From the NCBI GenBank assembly GCA_045614825.1, contig JAZLDO010000061.1:1-14242 (forward strand): 14,242 bases of DNA, in the 5' to 3' direction. The notes under the pieces are model-generated. The model saw nothing but the letters and a program-made list of their open reading frames with translations, searched no databases and was not told the origin of the DNA. A program made the position numbers and the translations under genes. Position 1 is the stretch's first letter, and every line of letters begins with the position of its first letter. The DNA comes from Aphodosoma sp045614825 (GTDB taxonomy: Bacteria; Bacteroidota; Bacteroidia; Bacteroidales; Paludibacteraceae). Below, in pieces: positions 1 to 6,124 of this stretch.

Positions 1-2
1 AT

Positions 3-191
3 CCTACTGCTGATCAAACTGATGAATCTGTATTAAATCTTACTGTTGCTGGTACAAAAGATGCAATATGTATGGTTGAGGCTGGTGCTCAAGAGTTAAG
101 TGAAAAAATAATGCTTGAGGCTTTGATGTTTGCACATAAAAATATCAAAAACGCGAAAAATAGCCTCCTGTATGGGGGCTATTTTTATTAG
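3..191 (+). pseudogene. PNPase-like fragment, open at the window edge and truncated
   Basis: The frame is open from the left edge to a TAG at 189-191. It encodes residues resembling the end of the first RNase PH domain of polyribonucleotide nucleotidyltransferase: LNLTVAGTKDAICMVEAG, then a stretch like LSEKIMLEALMFAHKNIK. A full PNPase continues for about 450 more residues with a second RNase PH domain, KH and S1. Here the similarity stops at about base 150 and the last ten or so codons are simply the terminator hairpin read as protein. From memory the wording is closer to Firmicutes PNPase than to the Bacteroidetes form, which usually has a VAATYDNIMMVEG-like segment. It is therefore probably a gene remnant, a horizontally acquired fragment or a chimeric assembly junction. 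The 5' part is outside the window, so an unusual short protein cannot be excluded. Confidence 0.5.
156..188 (+). terminator. Intrinsic terminator after the PNPase-like fragment
   Basis: The arm at 156-168 pairs with 174-186 in a 13-bp stem with one G-T wobble and a 5-nt loop (169-173). The 3' arm ends in five T, and the A-run on the 5' arm would also make it work in the other direction. It overlaps the last codons of the upstream frame. Confidence 0.8.
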
Positions 192-324
192 CAAAGGATA
201 TAGTTTGTGTGTTTTTTTGTGGTAAAGTTTTGTTTTTTTTGAAATTGTTTTTGAATTATTTTCTTGATTATCAGTTTGTAATTTGTGTTGTAAAAAAACA
301 TTTTGAAAAATATTATATTTTTGC

Positions 325-354
325 TTGTTAATTTGTAAAAAAGTTGTACCTTTG
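325..354 (+). promoter_or_regulatory. Bacteroidetes-type promoter for SRP RNA and tRNAs
   Basis: A -33 TTG at 325-327 is followed by exactly 19 nt and a consensus -7 box TACCTTTG at 347-354. The predicted transcript start, about 6-7 nt downstream, falls at the first base of the SRP RNA. Confidence 0.8.
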
Positions 355-359
355 CATCC

Positions 360-454
360 GGTAAGTCCTACACGACCAGCTCCCTTTGAACTCCCCCAGG
401 ACTTGACCGTAGCAAGGGTAGGAGGTTGTAGCGGTGCGATGTAGGTAGCTTACC
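360..454 (+). ncRNA. ffs: Signal recognition particle RNA, small bacterial type (4.5S RNA)
   Basis: This RNA binds Ffh and targets nascent membrane and exported proteins to the membrane. The ends pair: GGTAAG at 360-365 with CTTACC at 449-454, and CCTACA (367-372) with TGTAGG (440-445), which gives the long rod of a small SRP RNA of about 95 nt. The apical part has the helix 8 signature: GAACTCCCCCAGG on the 5' side of the asymmetric loop and AGCAAGGGTA on the 3' side. The apical loop reads CTTGACC, so the usual GGAA/GNRA tetraloop is not present in its standard form. Six T follow immediately (455-460), so the terminal stem also works as a terminator. The upstream promoter fits the 5' end exactly. 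Identification is from the conserved loop; a covariance search would confirm it. Confidence 0.88.
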
Positions 455-469
455 TTTTTTATATAATTT

Positions 470-543
470 GCCTCTTTAGCTCAGTTGGCCAGAGCACGTG
501 ATTTGTAATCTCGGGGTCGTTGGTTCGAATCCGACAAGAGGCT
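470..543 (+). tRNA. tRNA-Thr (anticodon TGT), copy 1
   Basis: Cloverleaf of 74 nt. The acceptor stem GCCTCTT (470-476) pairs perfectly with AAGAGGC (536-542) and the discriminator is T543. The D arm is GCTC/GAGC, the anticodon loop is TTTGTAA (anticodon TGT, Thr) and the T arm has TTCGAAT. The anticodon stem contains one T-T mismatch in its middle. CCA is not encoded. It lies 10 nt after the T-tract of the SRP RNA, so it may be read-through or separately transcribed. Confidence 0.95.
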
Positions 544-597
544 CAAAAAAGGCGATAAACTGTAGAAGTTTTTCGTTATTTGCTGAAAGTATAATTT

Positions 598-671
598 GCC
601 TCTTTAGCTCAGTTGGCCAGAGCACGTGATTTGTAATCTCGGGGTCGTTGGTTCGAATCCGACAAGAGGCT
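598..671 (+). tRNA. tRNA-Thr (anticodon TGT), copy 2
   Basis: Identical to the copy 128 bp upstream. The exact repeat spans 462-544 and 590-672, so it also includes the 8 bases before the tRNA. The 3' flanks are recognisably related but diverged: both contain a form of GATAAACTGTAGAAGTTT or GATAGACTGCAGAAGTTT. This points to tandem duplication of a tRNA plus its terminator, with decay of the first terminator so that both copies are now carried on one transcript. Confidence 0.95.
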
Positions 672-673
672 CG

Positions 674-717
674 AAAGAGAGTGATAGACTGCAGAAGTTT
701 ATCACTCTCTTTTTTTG
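674..717 (+). terminator. Intrinsic terminator after the tRNA-Thr pair
   Basis: A 13-bp perfect stem, 674-686 with 700-712, with a 13-nt loop, followed by a run of T to 716. A partly degraded relative of this hairpin lies between the two tRNA copies at about 549-582. Confidence 0.85.
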
Positions 718-786
718 TAAAATTAAAAGCGAAGTTAAAATTTCTATTTGCTTATTGATTATGTAGGAGTTTTTTTAAATATTTGT

Positions 787-817
787 TTTGTATTAAAAAA
801 AATAATTCTTACCTTTG
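787..817 (+). promoter_or_regulatory. Consensus Bacteroidetes promoter of the secreted-protein unit
   Basis: TTTG at 787-790, exactly 19 nt, then TACCTTTG at 810-817. This is the best match to the -33/-7 consensus in the window. Transcription would start near 823-825, which leaves an unusually long leader of about 220 nt before the first gene at 1043. Confidence 0.8.
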
Positions 818-880
818 CAGAGTTGATATGAGGTGTGTGTTGATTTATGCGTTAAATTTTTTGTAAATTAAAATGTAGTA

Positions 881-946
881 ATGATTACTCTCTCTCTCTC
901 TCTCTCACTCTCTCTACAAATAAAGGGATTTTACGCATTTTTATAG
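881..946 (+). CDS. Possible 21-codon leader ORF, Leu/Ser-rich
   Basis: ATG at 881, TAG at 944-946. The peptide starts M-I-T and continues with alternating Leu and Ser (five LS pairs, then L), encoded by the CT dinucleotide tract, and ends QIKGFYAFL. The start lies in A/T-rich sequence typical of Bacteroidetes translation starts, without a Shine-Dalgarno site. The stop is 10 nt before a terminator-like hairpin. Position and composition suggest a regulatory leader peptide, but an ORF this short can arise by chance. Confidence 0.3.
   Translation: MITLSLSLSLSLQIKGFYAFL
888..915 (+). repeat. (CT)n simple sequence repeat in the 5' leader
   Basis: 19 bases of uninterrupted CT (888-906), one inserted A, then eight more bases of CT (908-915). 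A dinucleotide tract of this length is prone to slippage. It lies about 65 nt into the transcript. Changes of 2 nt would alter the frame of the small leader ORF and the leader structure, but not the frame of the gene at 1043. Confidence 0.9.
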
Positions 947-956
947 TATAGATATG

Positions 957-1010
957 CAGAATTGATTTGGTGGAAATTTTTCTATCGATCAGTTCTGTTT
1001 TTGTTTTTTT
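957..1010 (+). promoter_or_regulatory. Attenuator-like hairpin in the 5' leader
   Basis: The arm CAGAATTGAT (957-966) pairs with ATCAGTTCTG (988-997) in a 10-bp stem with one wobble. A T-rich run interrupted by one G follows (998-1010). It has the form of an intrinsic terminator between the promoter and the first gene, just after the stop of the small leader ORF. The 21-nt loop is large for a terminator, which lowers certainty. Confidence 0.45.
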
Positions 1011-1042
1011 CTGAAATAATTATTTAAAAAAGGAGGTATAAT

Positions 1043-1531
1043 ATGAAAAAAGTATTACTATTGTTGTCTTTTGCTATTTTAGGCGTTGGTAGTTTATGTG
1101 CTGAAATGTCGTTGGTGGTAAAACCTTTGTCGGGAACTCAATCTGTAACGGCACTTGCTAAAATGGGTAAGGTGGTTTATAGTGACGATTATTTGATTGT
1201 ATATGATAATGATGGTAGCGTTGTTTATCGTGCATCTTTTAGTGAGGTACAACACGTACGCTATTCTGATGAAGCAGGTCAAGAGACTCCTGTAGATGTT
1301 GAATCAAATGACGAATCAATGTCGGTAGTGGCATATCCTAATCCAACTTCAGATGTTTTGCATGTTAATAATGCCGATGGTGATTGTGTTAGACTATATT
1401 CGGTAGAAGGTCGTTTGTTGGAAATTGTTCAACTTAATGATGGCAGTGTGTCTATTGATCTGTCAGACTATTCGGCTGGTACTTATGTGCTTATTTCAGG
1501 CAATAAAGTTTTTAATGTTATTAAACGATAA
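1043..1531 (+). CDS. Small secreted protein with a T9SS type A sorting domain
   Basis: 162 aa. A signal peptide (residues 1-20, ending LCA) is followed by a compact domain of about 70 residues that I do not recognise (residues 21-85), an acidic linker, and a C-terminal domain typical of the type IX secretion system: AYPNPTSDVLHV at 97-108, LYSVEGRLL at 118-126, SAGTYVLI at 144-151 and a basic end. Such a domain directs passage across the outer membrane and is normally cleaved, so the mature protein would be very small. The start is well supported by AAGGAGG at 1030-1036, 6 nt before the ATG, a strong Shine-Dalgarno that is unusual for this phylum. It is first in a unit with the two C-type-lectin-like proteins, and its leader carries possible regulatory structure. 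Its ligand or function is unknown. Confidence 0.85.
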   Translation: MKKVLLLLSFAILGVGSLCAEMSLVVKPLSGTQSVTALAKMGKVVYSDDYLIVYDNDGSVVYRASFSEVQHVRYSDEAGQETPVDVESNDESMSVVAYPNPTSDVLHVNNADGDCVRLYSVEGRLLEIVQLNDGSVSIDLSDYSAGTYVLISGNKVFNVIKR

Positions 1532-1591
1532 ATACGATATTGTTTAGATTTTTAATAGATTGAATTATAAATAATTAAAACATATGATATT

Positions 1592-2635
1592 ATGAAAAAG
1601 ATCTTTTTATTACTGGCTATTGCTACATTTAGTTTGTTGACAATGGCGCAGACTAATCAAATTGTATGGAATAATGGACAATTGCTTTATGGTACACCTA
1701 TAGAGACAATCGATAGTTTGACTTATGGCGAAATGAATGAGATTGATACATTTCATCTTATTTTGCCGCGTACGATTATAAAAATAGTCTATGACACTGT
1801 TTATGTGCATGATACAATTTATACAGAGAACGTTGATAACCCAAATAACCCAAATAATCCTTCTGTGGTGTATCCAGATGGAGCTATAGCAGGATTGTTT
1901 TCGATATCGGCAGATAAGCAAGTTTGTTTTTCTCAAGGTAATCTAAAGTATCAAGTTTCTACTAATACGTGGAGTTTTGCTGATGAGCAATATGATATGG
2001 TGTATAAAGTGAATGGTAAAATTGATAGTGTTTATGATGTAGTAGATCTTTTTGGTTGGGCTACATCAGGTTATGGTGATTTTTCTCCAGCACTTACAAG
2101 TACCAATCCACAACACTATCCTTTGAAATTTGAAGAAAAAGATATTGTTGGTACTAATTATGATTGGGGGTATAATGCTATTTCAAATGGAGGCAATCAA
2201 TCTGGCTTGTGGCGTGTGCTTTCGGCTGATGAATGGGATTATTTGTTTAATGGTCGTGAAAATGCTGCTAATTTGTATGCTCAGGCTATGATAGATTCTA
2301 TAGAAGGTATGATTTTATTGCCAGACGGATGTATAGTGCCTAGTGATATTGCTTTTACAACTACAATTCTTGGTTGGGAAACAAACAAATACACCGTTGA
2401 AGAGTGGAAAAAATTAGAGGCATTTGGAGCAGTCTTTTTGCCTGTGGCGGGTTATCGTAGTGGAGAGTCAGTAGCAAATATAGGTTTTATTGCTTATTAT
2501 TGGACTGGTTCGTGTGATGGTGGTGATTATGCTCATTATTATGTATTTAAGGAAAAAGAGCAGTATCCTGCAGAGACTGGACGTTCTCGTTGGTTCGGTC
2601 ATTCAGTTCGTCTTGTTCATGTGATGGTTGAATAA
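1592..2635 (+). CDS. Exported protein with Fibrobacter-major-paralogous / C-type-lectin-like domain
   Basis: 347 aa. A signal peptide ends MAQ (18-20). Residues 22-80 form a short module (IVWNNGQLLY, DTFHLILPR, DTVYVHDTIY) that recurs in the next gene. An Asn-Pro linker follows at 82-90. Residues 98-347 resemble the secreted Bacteroidales family with GLFSIS, FSQGNLKYQ, DLFGWATSGYGDFSP, GTNYDWGYNAISNGG and GLWRVLSADEW, ending in LPVAGYR, YYWTGS and GHSVRLV, which is the end of a C-type-lectin/formylglycine-enzyme-like fold. This family is often expanded in gut Bacteroidales and probably binds surface ligands, but no substrate is known. The 3' end has ordinary AT-rich codons, unlike its neighbour. 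No sorting domain is visible. It lies 60 nt after the T9SS protein with no clear terminator between them, so they are probably co-transcribed. Confidence 0.75.
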   Translation: MKKIFLLLAIATFSLLTMAQTNQIVWNNGQLLYGTPIETIDSLTYGEMNEIDTFHLILPRTIIKIVYDTVYVHDTIYTENVDNPNNPNNPSVVYPDGAIAGLFSISADKQVCFSQGNLKYQVSTNTWSFADEQYDMVYKVNGKIDSVYDVVDLFGWATSGYGDFSPALTSTNPQHYPLKFEEKDIVGTNYDWGYNAISNGGNQSGLWRVLSADEWDYLFNGRENAANLYAQAMIDSIEGMILLPDGCIVPSDIAFTTTILGWETNKYTVEEWKKLEAFGAVFLPVAGYRSGESVANIGFIAYYWTGSCDGGDYAHYYVFKEKEQYPAETGRSRWFGHSVRLVHVMVE

Positions 2636-2705
2636 GCAAAATAGTGTTTTTATATTGATGTTTTTTTTGATGTACAAATATTGTTAACTTAAAAAGTAGA
2701 TAATT

Positions 2706-3557
2706 ATGAAAAAGATATTTGCAATAATTACTTTAGCGGTAATTAGTTTAGTTGGTTTAGCTCAAAATAATACGGTGGTTTGGGCTAATGGTGAGTTGAT
2801 TCAAGATGCCGTTGCCGATAGTCTGTTTTTATACGAGAGCGAATGGGCCGATACAGTTCATTTGCTTGTACCAAAGGTAGTTGTTAGAGAAGTGCATAAA
2901 ACGGTGTATATGCATGATACTGTTTATATTGAGTCTTCTGGAAGTTCGGATAATACCGAAACTTCGGGAATGGAGAATGGACATGAATGGGTAGATTTGG
3001 GATTGTCGGTGAAATGGGCAACATGCAATGTAGGTGCAGATTCACCAGAAGAATATGGAGATTATTTCGCATGGGGCGAGGTTAAACCAAAAACAACCTA
3101 TAATTGGAGTACATATAAATATGGTACAGATTGGAACCAATTGACAAAATATTGCAGTAATAGCAGTTATGGTAAAGATGGTTTTGTAGATAATAAAACC
3201 GTGTTAGACCCAGAAAACGATGCAGCAACTGCCAATTGGGGTGGTTCATGGCGTATGCCAACTACAGCAGAGCAACAAGAACTCATCAATAACTGTACAT
3301 GGGATTGGACTACACGAAATGGTGTGAATGGATATAAAGTAACAGGACCAAACGGTAATTCAATTTTCTTGCCCGCTGCGGGTTGGATGGGCGGAGGCCC
3401 GCTCGGCGGTGCTGGGTCGTACGGTGACTACTGGTCTAGTTCGCTCGAGACCGACTATCCTGACGTCGCCTACTACGTGAGCTTAGATTCGGACAACGTG
3501 GTCTGGGACGGCAACGATCGCAGCTACGGACATCCTGTCCGTCCTGTTTGCCTGTGA
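2706..3557 (+). CDS. Exported C-type-lectin-like protein, probable DGR variable protein
   Basis: 283 aa. A signal peptide (ends GLAQ, 17-20) precedes a module matching the previous protein (VVWANGEL 24-31, DTVHLLVPK 49-57, KTVYMHDTVYI 65-75), a Ser/Gly linker, and a Fibrobacter-major/DUF1566-like domain from residue 93 (HEWVDLGLSVKWATCNVG, then EEYGDYFAWGE, GGSWRMPT and FLPAAGW). The last 55 or so residues contain GSYGDYWSSS, AYYVSL, VVWDGNDRSYG and HPVRPVCL, the layout of a variable C-type-lectin end. Base composition changes sharply here: the upstream part is AT-rich with A/T-ending codons, while the final ~180 bases are about 62% GC. This matches the variable region of a diversity-generating retroelement. 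DUF1566-type domains are known DGR targets. The reverse transcriptase and template are not in the window. A terminator follows at 3612. Confidence 0.8.
   Translation: MKKIFAIITLAVISLVGLAQNNTVVWANGELIQDAVADSLFLYESEWADTVHLLVPKVVVREVHKTVYMHDTVYIESSGSSDNTETSGMENGHEWVDLGLSVKWATCNVGADSPEEYGDYFAWGEVKPKTTYNWSTYKYGTDWNQLTKYCSNSSYGKDGFVDNKTVLDPENDAATANWGGSWRMPTTAEQQELINNCTWDWTTRNGVNGYKVTGPNGNSIFLPAAGWMGGGPLGGAGSYGDYWSSSLETDYPDVAYYVSLDSDNVVWDGNDRSYGHPVRPVCL
3384..3554 (+). other. Candidate DGR variable region (VR)
   Basis: By hand count, the 183 bases at 3372-3554 have 27 A (15%), 42 T and about 62% GC, in a gene that is otherwise AT-rich. Many residues predicted to be variable are NNC or NNT codons: GGC, GGC, CTC, GGC, GAC, GAC, TAT, GAC, GTC, AGC, GAC, AAC, GTC, GAC, GGC, AAC, GAT, AGC, CAT. 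All of these can be derived from AAC or AAT by changes at A only. They alternate with framework residues of the fold (GSYG, YWSSS, AYYV, VRPV). The boundary upstream is near 3370-3384; downstream it ends at or near the stop. It is inferred from composition and codon pattern only, because no template repeat is present here for comparison. Confidence 0.6.
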
Positions 3558-3611
3558 GCAGGGGATAAGTAGTAGGGAGCAAGTAGTAGGGAGTAAGGAG
3601 CAAGGAATATA
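3556..3611 (+). repeat. Heptamer-periodic tandem array after the DGR-like gene
   Basis: Eight 7-base units in strict register, starting with the GA of the TGA stop codon. GAGCAAG recurs at 3577 and 3598, and TAGTAGG at 3570 and 3584, with related variants between. A 13-base exact repeat lies at 3567-3579 and 3581-3593. It runs up to the terminator hairpin. Confidence 0.7.
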
Positions 3612-3650
3612 AAATCGGTAAGGCTTTTATGAGTCTTACCGATTTGTTTT
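3612..3650 (+). terminator. Intrinsic terminator of the secreted-protein unit
   Basis: A 13-bp stem, 3612-3624 with 3633-3645, with one wobble pair and an 8-nt loop, followed by GTTTT. It closes the unit 1043-3557. Confidence 0.85.
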
Positions 3651-3676
3651 AGGTGGAGGATTGTATTTTAGAGGGG

Positions 3677-3707
3677 TTGTGTATGTGATATATTTTTTGT
3701 ATCTTTG
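3677..3707 (+). promoter_or_regulatory. Bacteroidetes-type promoter before the amylase gene
   Basis: TTG at 3677-3679, a 20-nt spacer, and TATCTTTG at 3700-3707, which fits TAnnTTTG. The leader to the ATG at 3758 is about 44 nt. Confidence 0.7.
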
Positions 3708-3757
3708 TGAGTTAATTGATGATAGTGTATAATTTATAAAATAAAAAATATATCGGT

Positions 3758-6124
3758 ATGAAAAAATTCTTTCTTTCGTTAGTTGCTGCAGCAGCATTGT
3801 TTGGCTGTTGTAAAGCGCCAGAGGTTGGTTATCAACCTGATAAATCGGTGTGTGTAGGAGCTAACTCGCTCACATTGGTGAATGTAGGTCCTACAAAAGT
3901 GTTTACTCGTGACTTTGTGGTTGACCCATTGCGTGTAGATTCGGTTACATCGGCAGACCCTGCTCTTGCGGTGGCGTTGAGCGAGGATAAACTTACGCTC
4001 GACTTTTATTGTGGCGAAGAGATGCACCCAATGACTACTATTAACCTTTGGGTTGACGGATTGGCATATGCTGTGCCAGTGCGCAAAAGCGATAAGTTGA
4101 ATTATACTTTCACATATAATCCTAACGGTCGCAAGATAGGTCGCATACAGATTGCAGGTCAGATGAATAACTGGGTGCCTGCATTGACTCCAGATTTGAC
4201 ATTGAACGAAGAGGGCTTGTATGAAGTGACAATGTTGCTTAGCCCGGGTACATATCTTTATCAATTGTTGATTGATGGCGAGCAAAATCACGATGACACA
4301 AATCCAAATAAAGTAGATAATGGTTTCGGTAAATTCAACTCTATCTTGCAAGTGAATGGTAACGAGGCGAAATTCCCTAAATTGTTGACTGACGAATTGG
4401 GTTGTGGAAAATTTGTGGTTAAGGCAGAGGCAGCTGAACGCGTGTGGGCATATTGGAACAATGTGGCACTAGATGAGAGATTTGTGACATTTGCAGATGG
4501 TAAAATCACAGTGAAAGTGCCAGCAGAAGCAGCAGAATGTGCAAAATCGGTTATTCGCGTATGGGCATCGAACGAATATGGTATTTCAAACGAAATCCTC
4601 GTGCCACTTCAAAATGGTAAAATCGTGACAGATGCTACTCAACTCGATCGTAGCGACAAATATGCTCAAATCATTTACTTTATGCTCGTTGACCGTTTCC
4701 GTGATGGTAACCCAGATAATAACCGTCCGATGAATCGTCCTGATGTGCATCCACGCGCAGACTATCATGGTGGCGACTTGGCAGGTATCAAACAAGTGAT
4801 AGACGAAAACTATTTCAATAAATTGGGCGCTAACACATTGTGGTTGTCGCCACTCAACCAAAACCCATTTGAGCCATACGGATACAACGCATTGGCTAAC
4901 ACTAAATTTGCTGGCTATCACGGCTATTGGCCAATCTCTTCATCGCAAGTAGATTGCCGTTTCGGTTCGAACGACGAATTGAAAGAACTCGTGGCTGACG
5001 CACACGACCACCAAATCAATATCTTGCTTGACTATGTGGCAAACCACGTGCATCAAGACCACCCATTGTATAAACGTCATCCAGAATATGCAACTCCGCT
5101 CTATTTGCCAGACGGACGTATGAACACAGAATTGTGGGATGAGCACCGTTTGACTACTTGGTTCGATGTGTTTATGCCTACATTGGATATGGGTAACCCA
5201 GTTGTTGTTGACATCATGGTTGACTCGGCAGTATATTGGTTGAAAGAGTTTGGCGTAGATGGATTCCGTCATGACGCATGTAAACACGTAAACGAAGAGT
5301 ATTGGAGAGAATTGACACATAGAATGAAATTGACTCGTCCGGAGGGTAACTTCTACCAAATCGGTGAATCGTACGGCTCGCCAGAGTTGATGGCAAGCTA
5401 TGTGAATAGCGGTATGCTTGACGGACAATTCGACTTCAACGTATTCGACGAAGCAACATCGGCATTCAATGGTGTGAGCGGCGGTACAATGCAACGTTTG
5501 AGCAATGTGTTGAACTCAAGCCTTAAAGTATATGGCGCGCACAACTTGATGGGTTATGTATCAGGCAACCACGATAAACCACGTTTCATGGCATTAGCAT
5601 CGGGCGATATTAAAGTTGGCGAAGATGCAAAAGCAGCAGGTTGGACTCGCACTGTGGGTATCACAGACTCGGTGGCATACGATAAATTGGCTCTTTTGCA
5701 CGCATTTAACCTCACAATTCCAGGTGTGCCAGTGATCTATTATGGTGACGAAATCGGTATGACAGGTGGTAACGACCCAGACTGCCGTCGTATGATGCGT
5801 TTTGAGGGTTGGAACAATCGCGAAGAGGCATTGTTTGAAAAAGTAGCAGCATTGAACCACTTGCGTCGTAGCAATATGGCACTTGTATATGGCGACTATA
5901 TGCAACTCCACGTGGCAGAACAAACATTGGCATACGCGCGTAAATACTTTGATAAGAGCGTAGTAGTGTGCATCAATAACAGCACCGAAGAACAAACACT
6001 TGAACTTGATGTAGAAGCATTGAGCGCATCGGGTTATACAGCATTGTTTGGCAAAGAATATAAATTAGAAGGCAATAAATTGACAATCACATTGCCTGCA
6101 TTGACAGCAGAGGTACTTTATTAA
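3758..6124 (+). CDS. GH13 alpha-amylase-family lipoprotein (neopullulanase/SusA-like)
   Basis: 788 aa. It probably hydrolyses alpha-glucans such as starch, pullulan or maltodextrins at the cell envelope. The N-terminus has a lipobox (LFGC, Cys17), so the protein is a lipoprotein. Residues ~20-112 form an N-terminal beta domain, and ~125-200 a CBM48/glycogen-binding-like E-set domain (IQIAGQMNNWVP, GTYLYQLLIDG). The TIM barrel begins at about 303 (IIYFMLVDRFRDGNP, then YHGGDLAGI). GH13 motifs are complete: region I DYVANH 425-430, region II GFRHDA with nucleophile Asp506, region III YQIGES with acid/base Glu537, and region IV GNHD with Asp606. IYYGDEIGM (660-668) and a C-terminal beta domain complete it. 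No SusC/SusD genes are nearby, so this is not a classical polysaccharide utilisation locus. Exact specificity cannot be read from sequence alone. Confidence 0.92.
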   Translation: MKKFFLSLVAAAALFGCCKAPEVGYQPDKSVCVGANSLTLVNVGPTKVFTRDFVVDPLRVDSVTSADPALAVALSEDKLTLDFYCGEEMHPMTTINLWVDGLAYAVPVRKSDKLNYTFTYNPNGRKIGRIQIAGQMNNWVPALTPDLTLNEEGLYEVTMLLSPGTYLYQLLIDGEQNHDDTNPNKVDNGFGKFNSILQVNGNEAKFPKLLTDELGCGKFVVKAEAAERVWAYWNNVALDERFVTFADGKITVKVPAEAAECAKSVIRVWASNEYGISNEILVPLQNGKIVTDATQLDRSDKYAQIIYFMLVDRFRDGNPDNNRPMNRPDVHPRADYHGGDLAGIKQVIDENYFNKLGANTLWLSPLNQNPFEPYGYNALANTKFAGYHGYWPISSSQVDCRFGSNDELKELVADAHDHQINILLDYVANHVHQDHPLYKRHPEYATPLYLPDGRMNTELWDEHRLTTWFDVFMPTLDMGNPVVVDIMVDSAVYWLKEFGVDGFRHDACKHVNEEYWRELTHRMKLTRPEGNFYQIGESYGSPELMASYVNSGMLDGQFDFNVFDEATSAFNGVSGGTMQRLSNVLNSSLKVYGAHNLMGYVSGNHDKPRFMALASGDIKVGEDAKAAGWTRTVGITDSVAYDKLALLHAFNLTIPGVPVIYYGDEIGMTGGNDPDCRRMMRFEGWNNREEALFEKVAALNHLRRSNMALVYGDYMQLHVAEQTLAYARKYFDKSVVVCINNSTEEQTLELDVEALSASGYTALFGKEYKLEGNKLTITLPALTAEVLY

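Noticed and set aside
462..672. The two identical tRNA-Thr repeats as attachment sites of an integrated element
   Set aside because: Only about 45 bases, a decayed terminator, lie between the repeats, and no integrase is present. Tandem tRNA duplication explains it.
2441..2632. A second DGR variable region at the end of the gene at 1592-2635
   Set aside because: The domain is similar, but the bases stay AT-rich with no depletion of A and no run of NNC codons, so nothing points to adenine mutagenesis.
3556..3611. CRISPR-like array
   Set aside because: Units are 7 bases in direct contact with no spacers, and no cas genes are present. The same holds for the other heptamer arrays.
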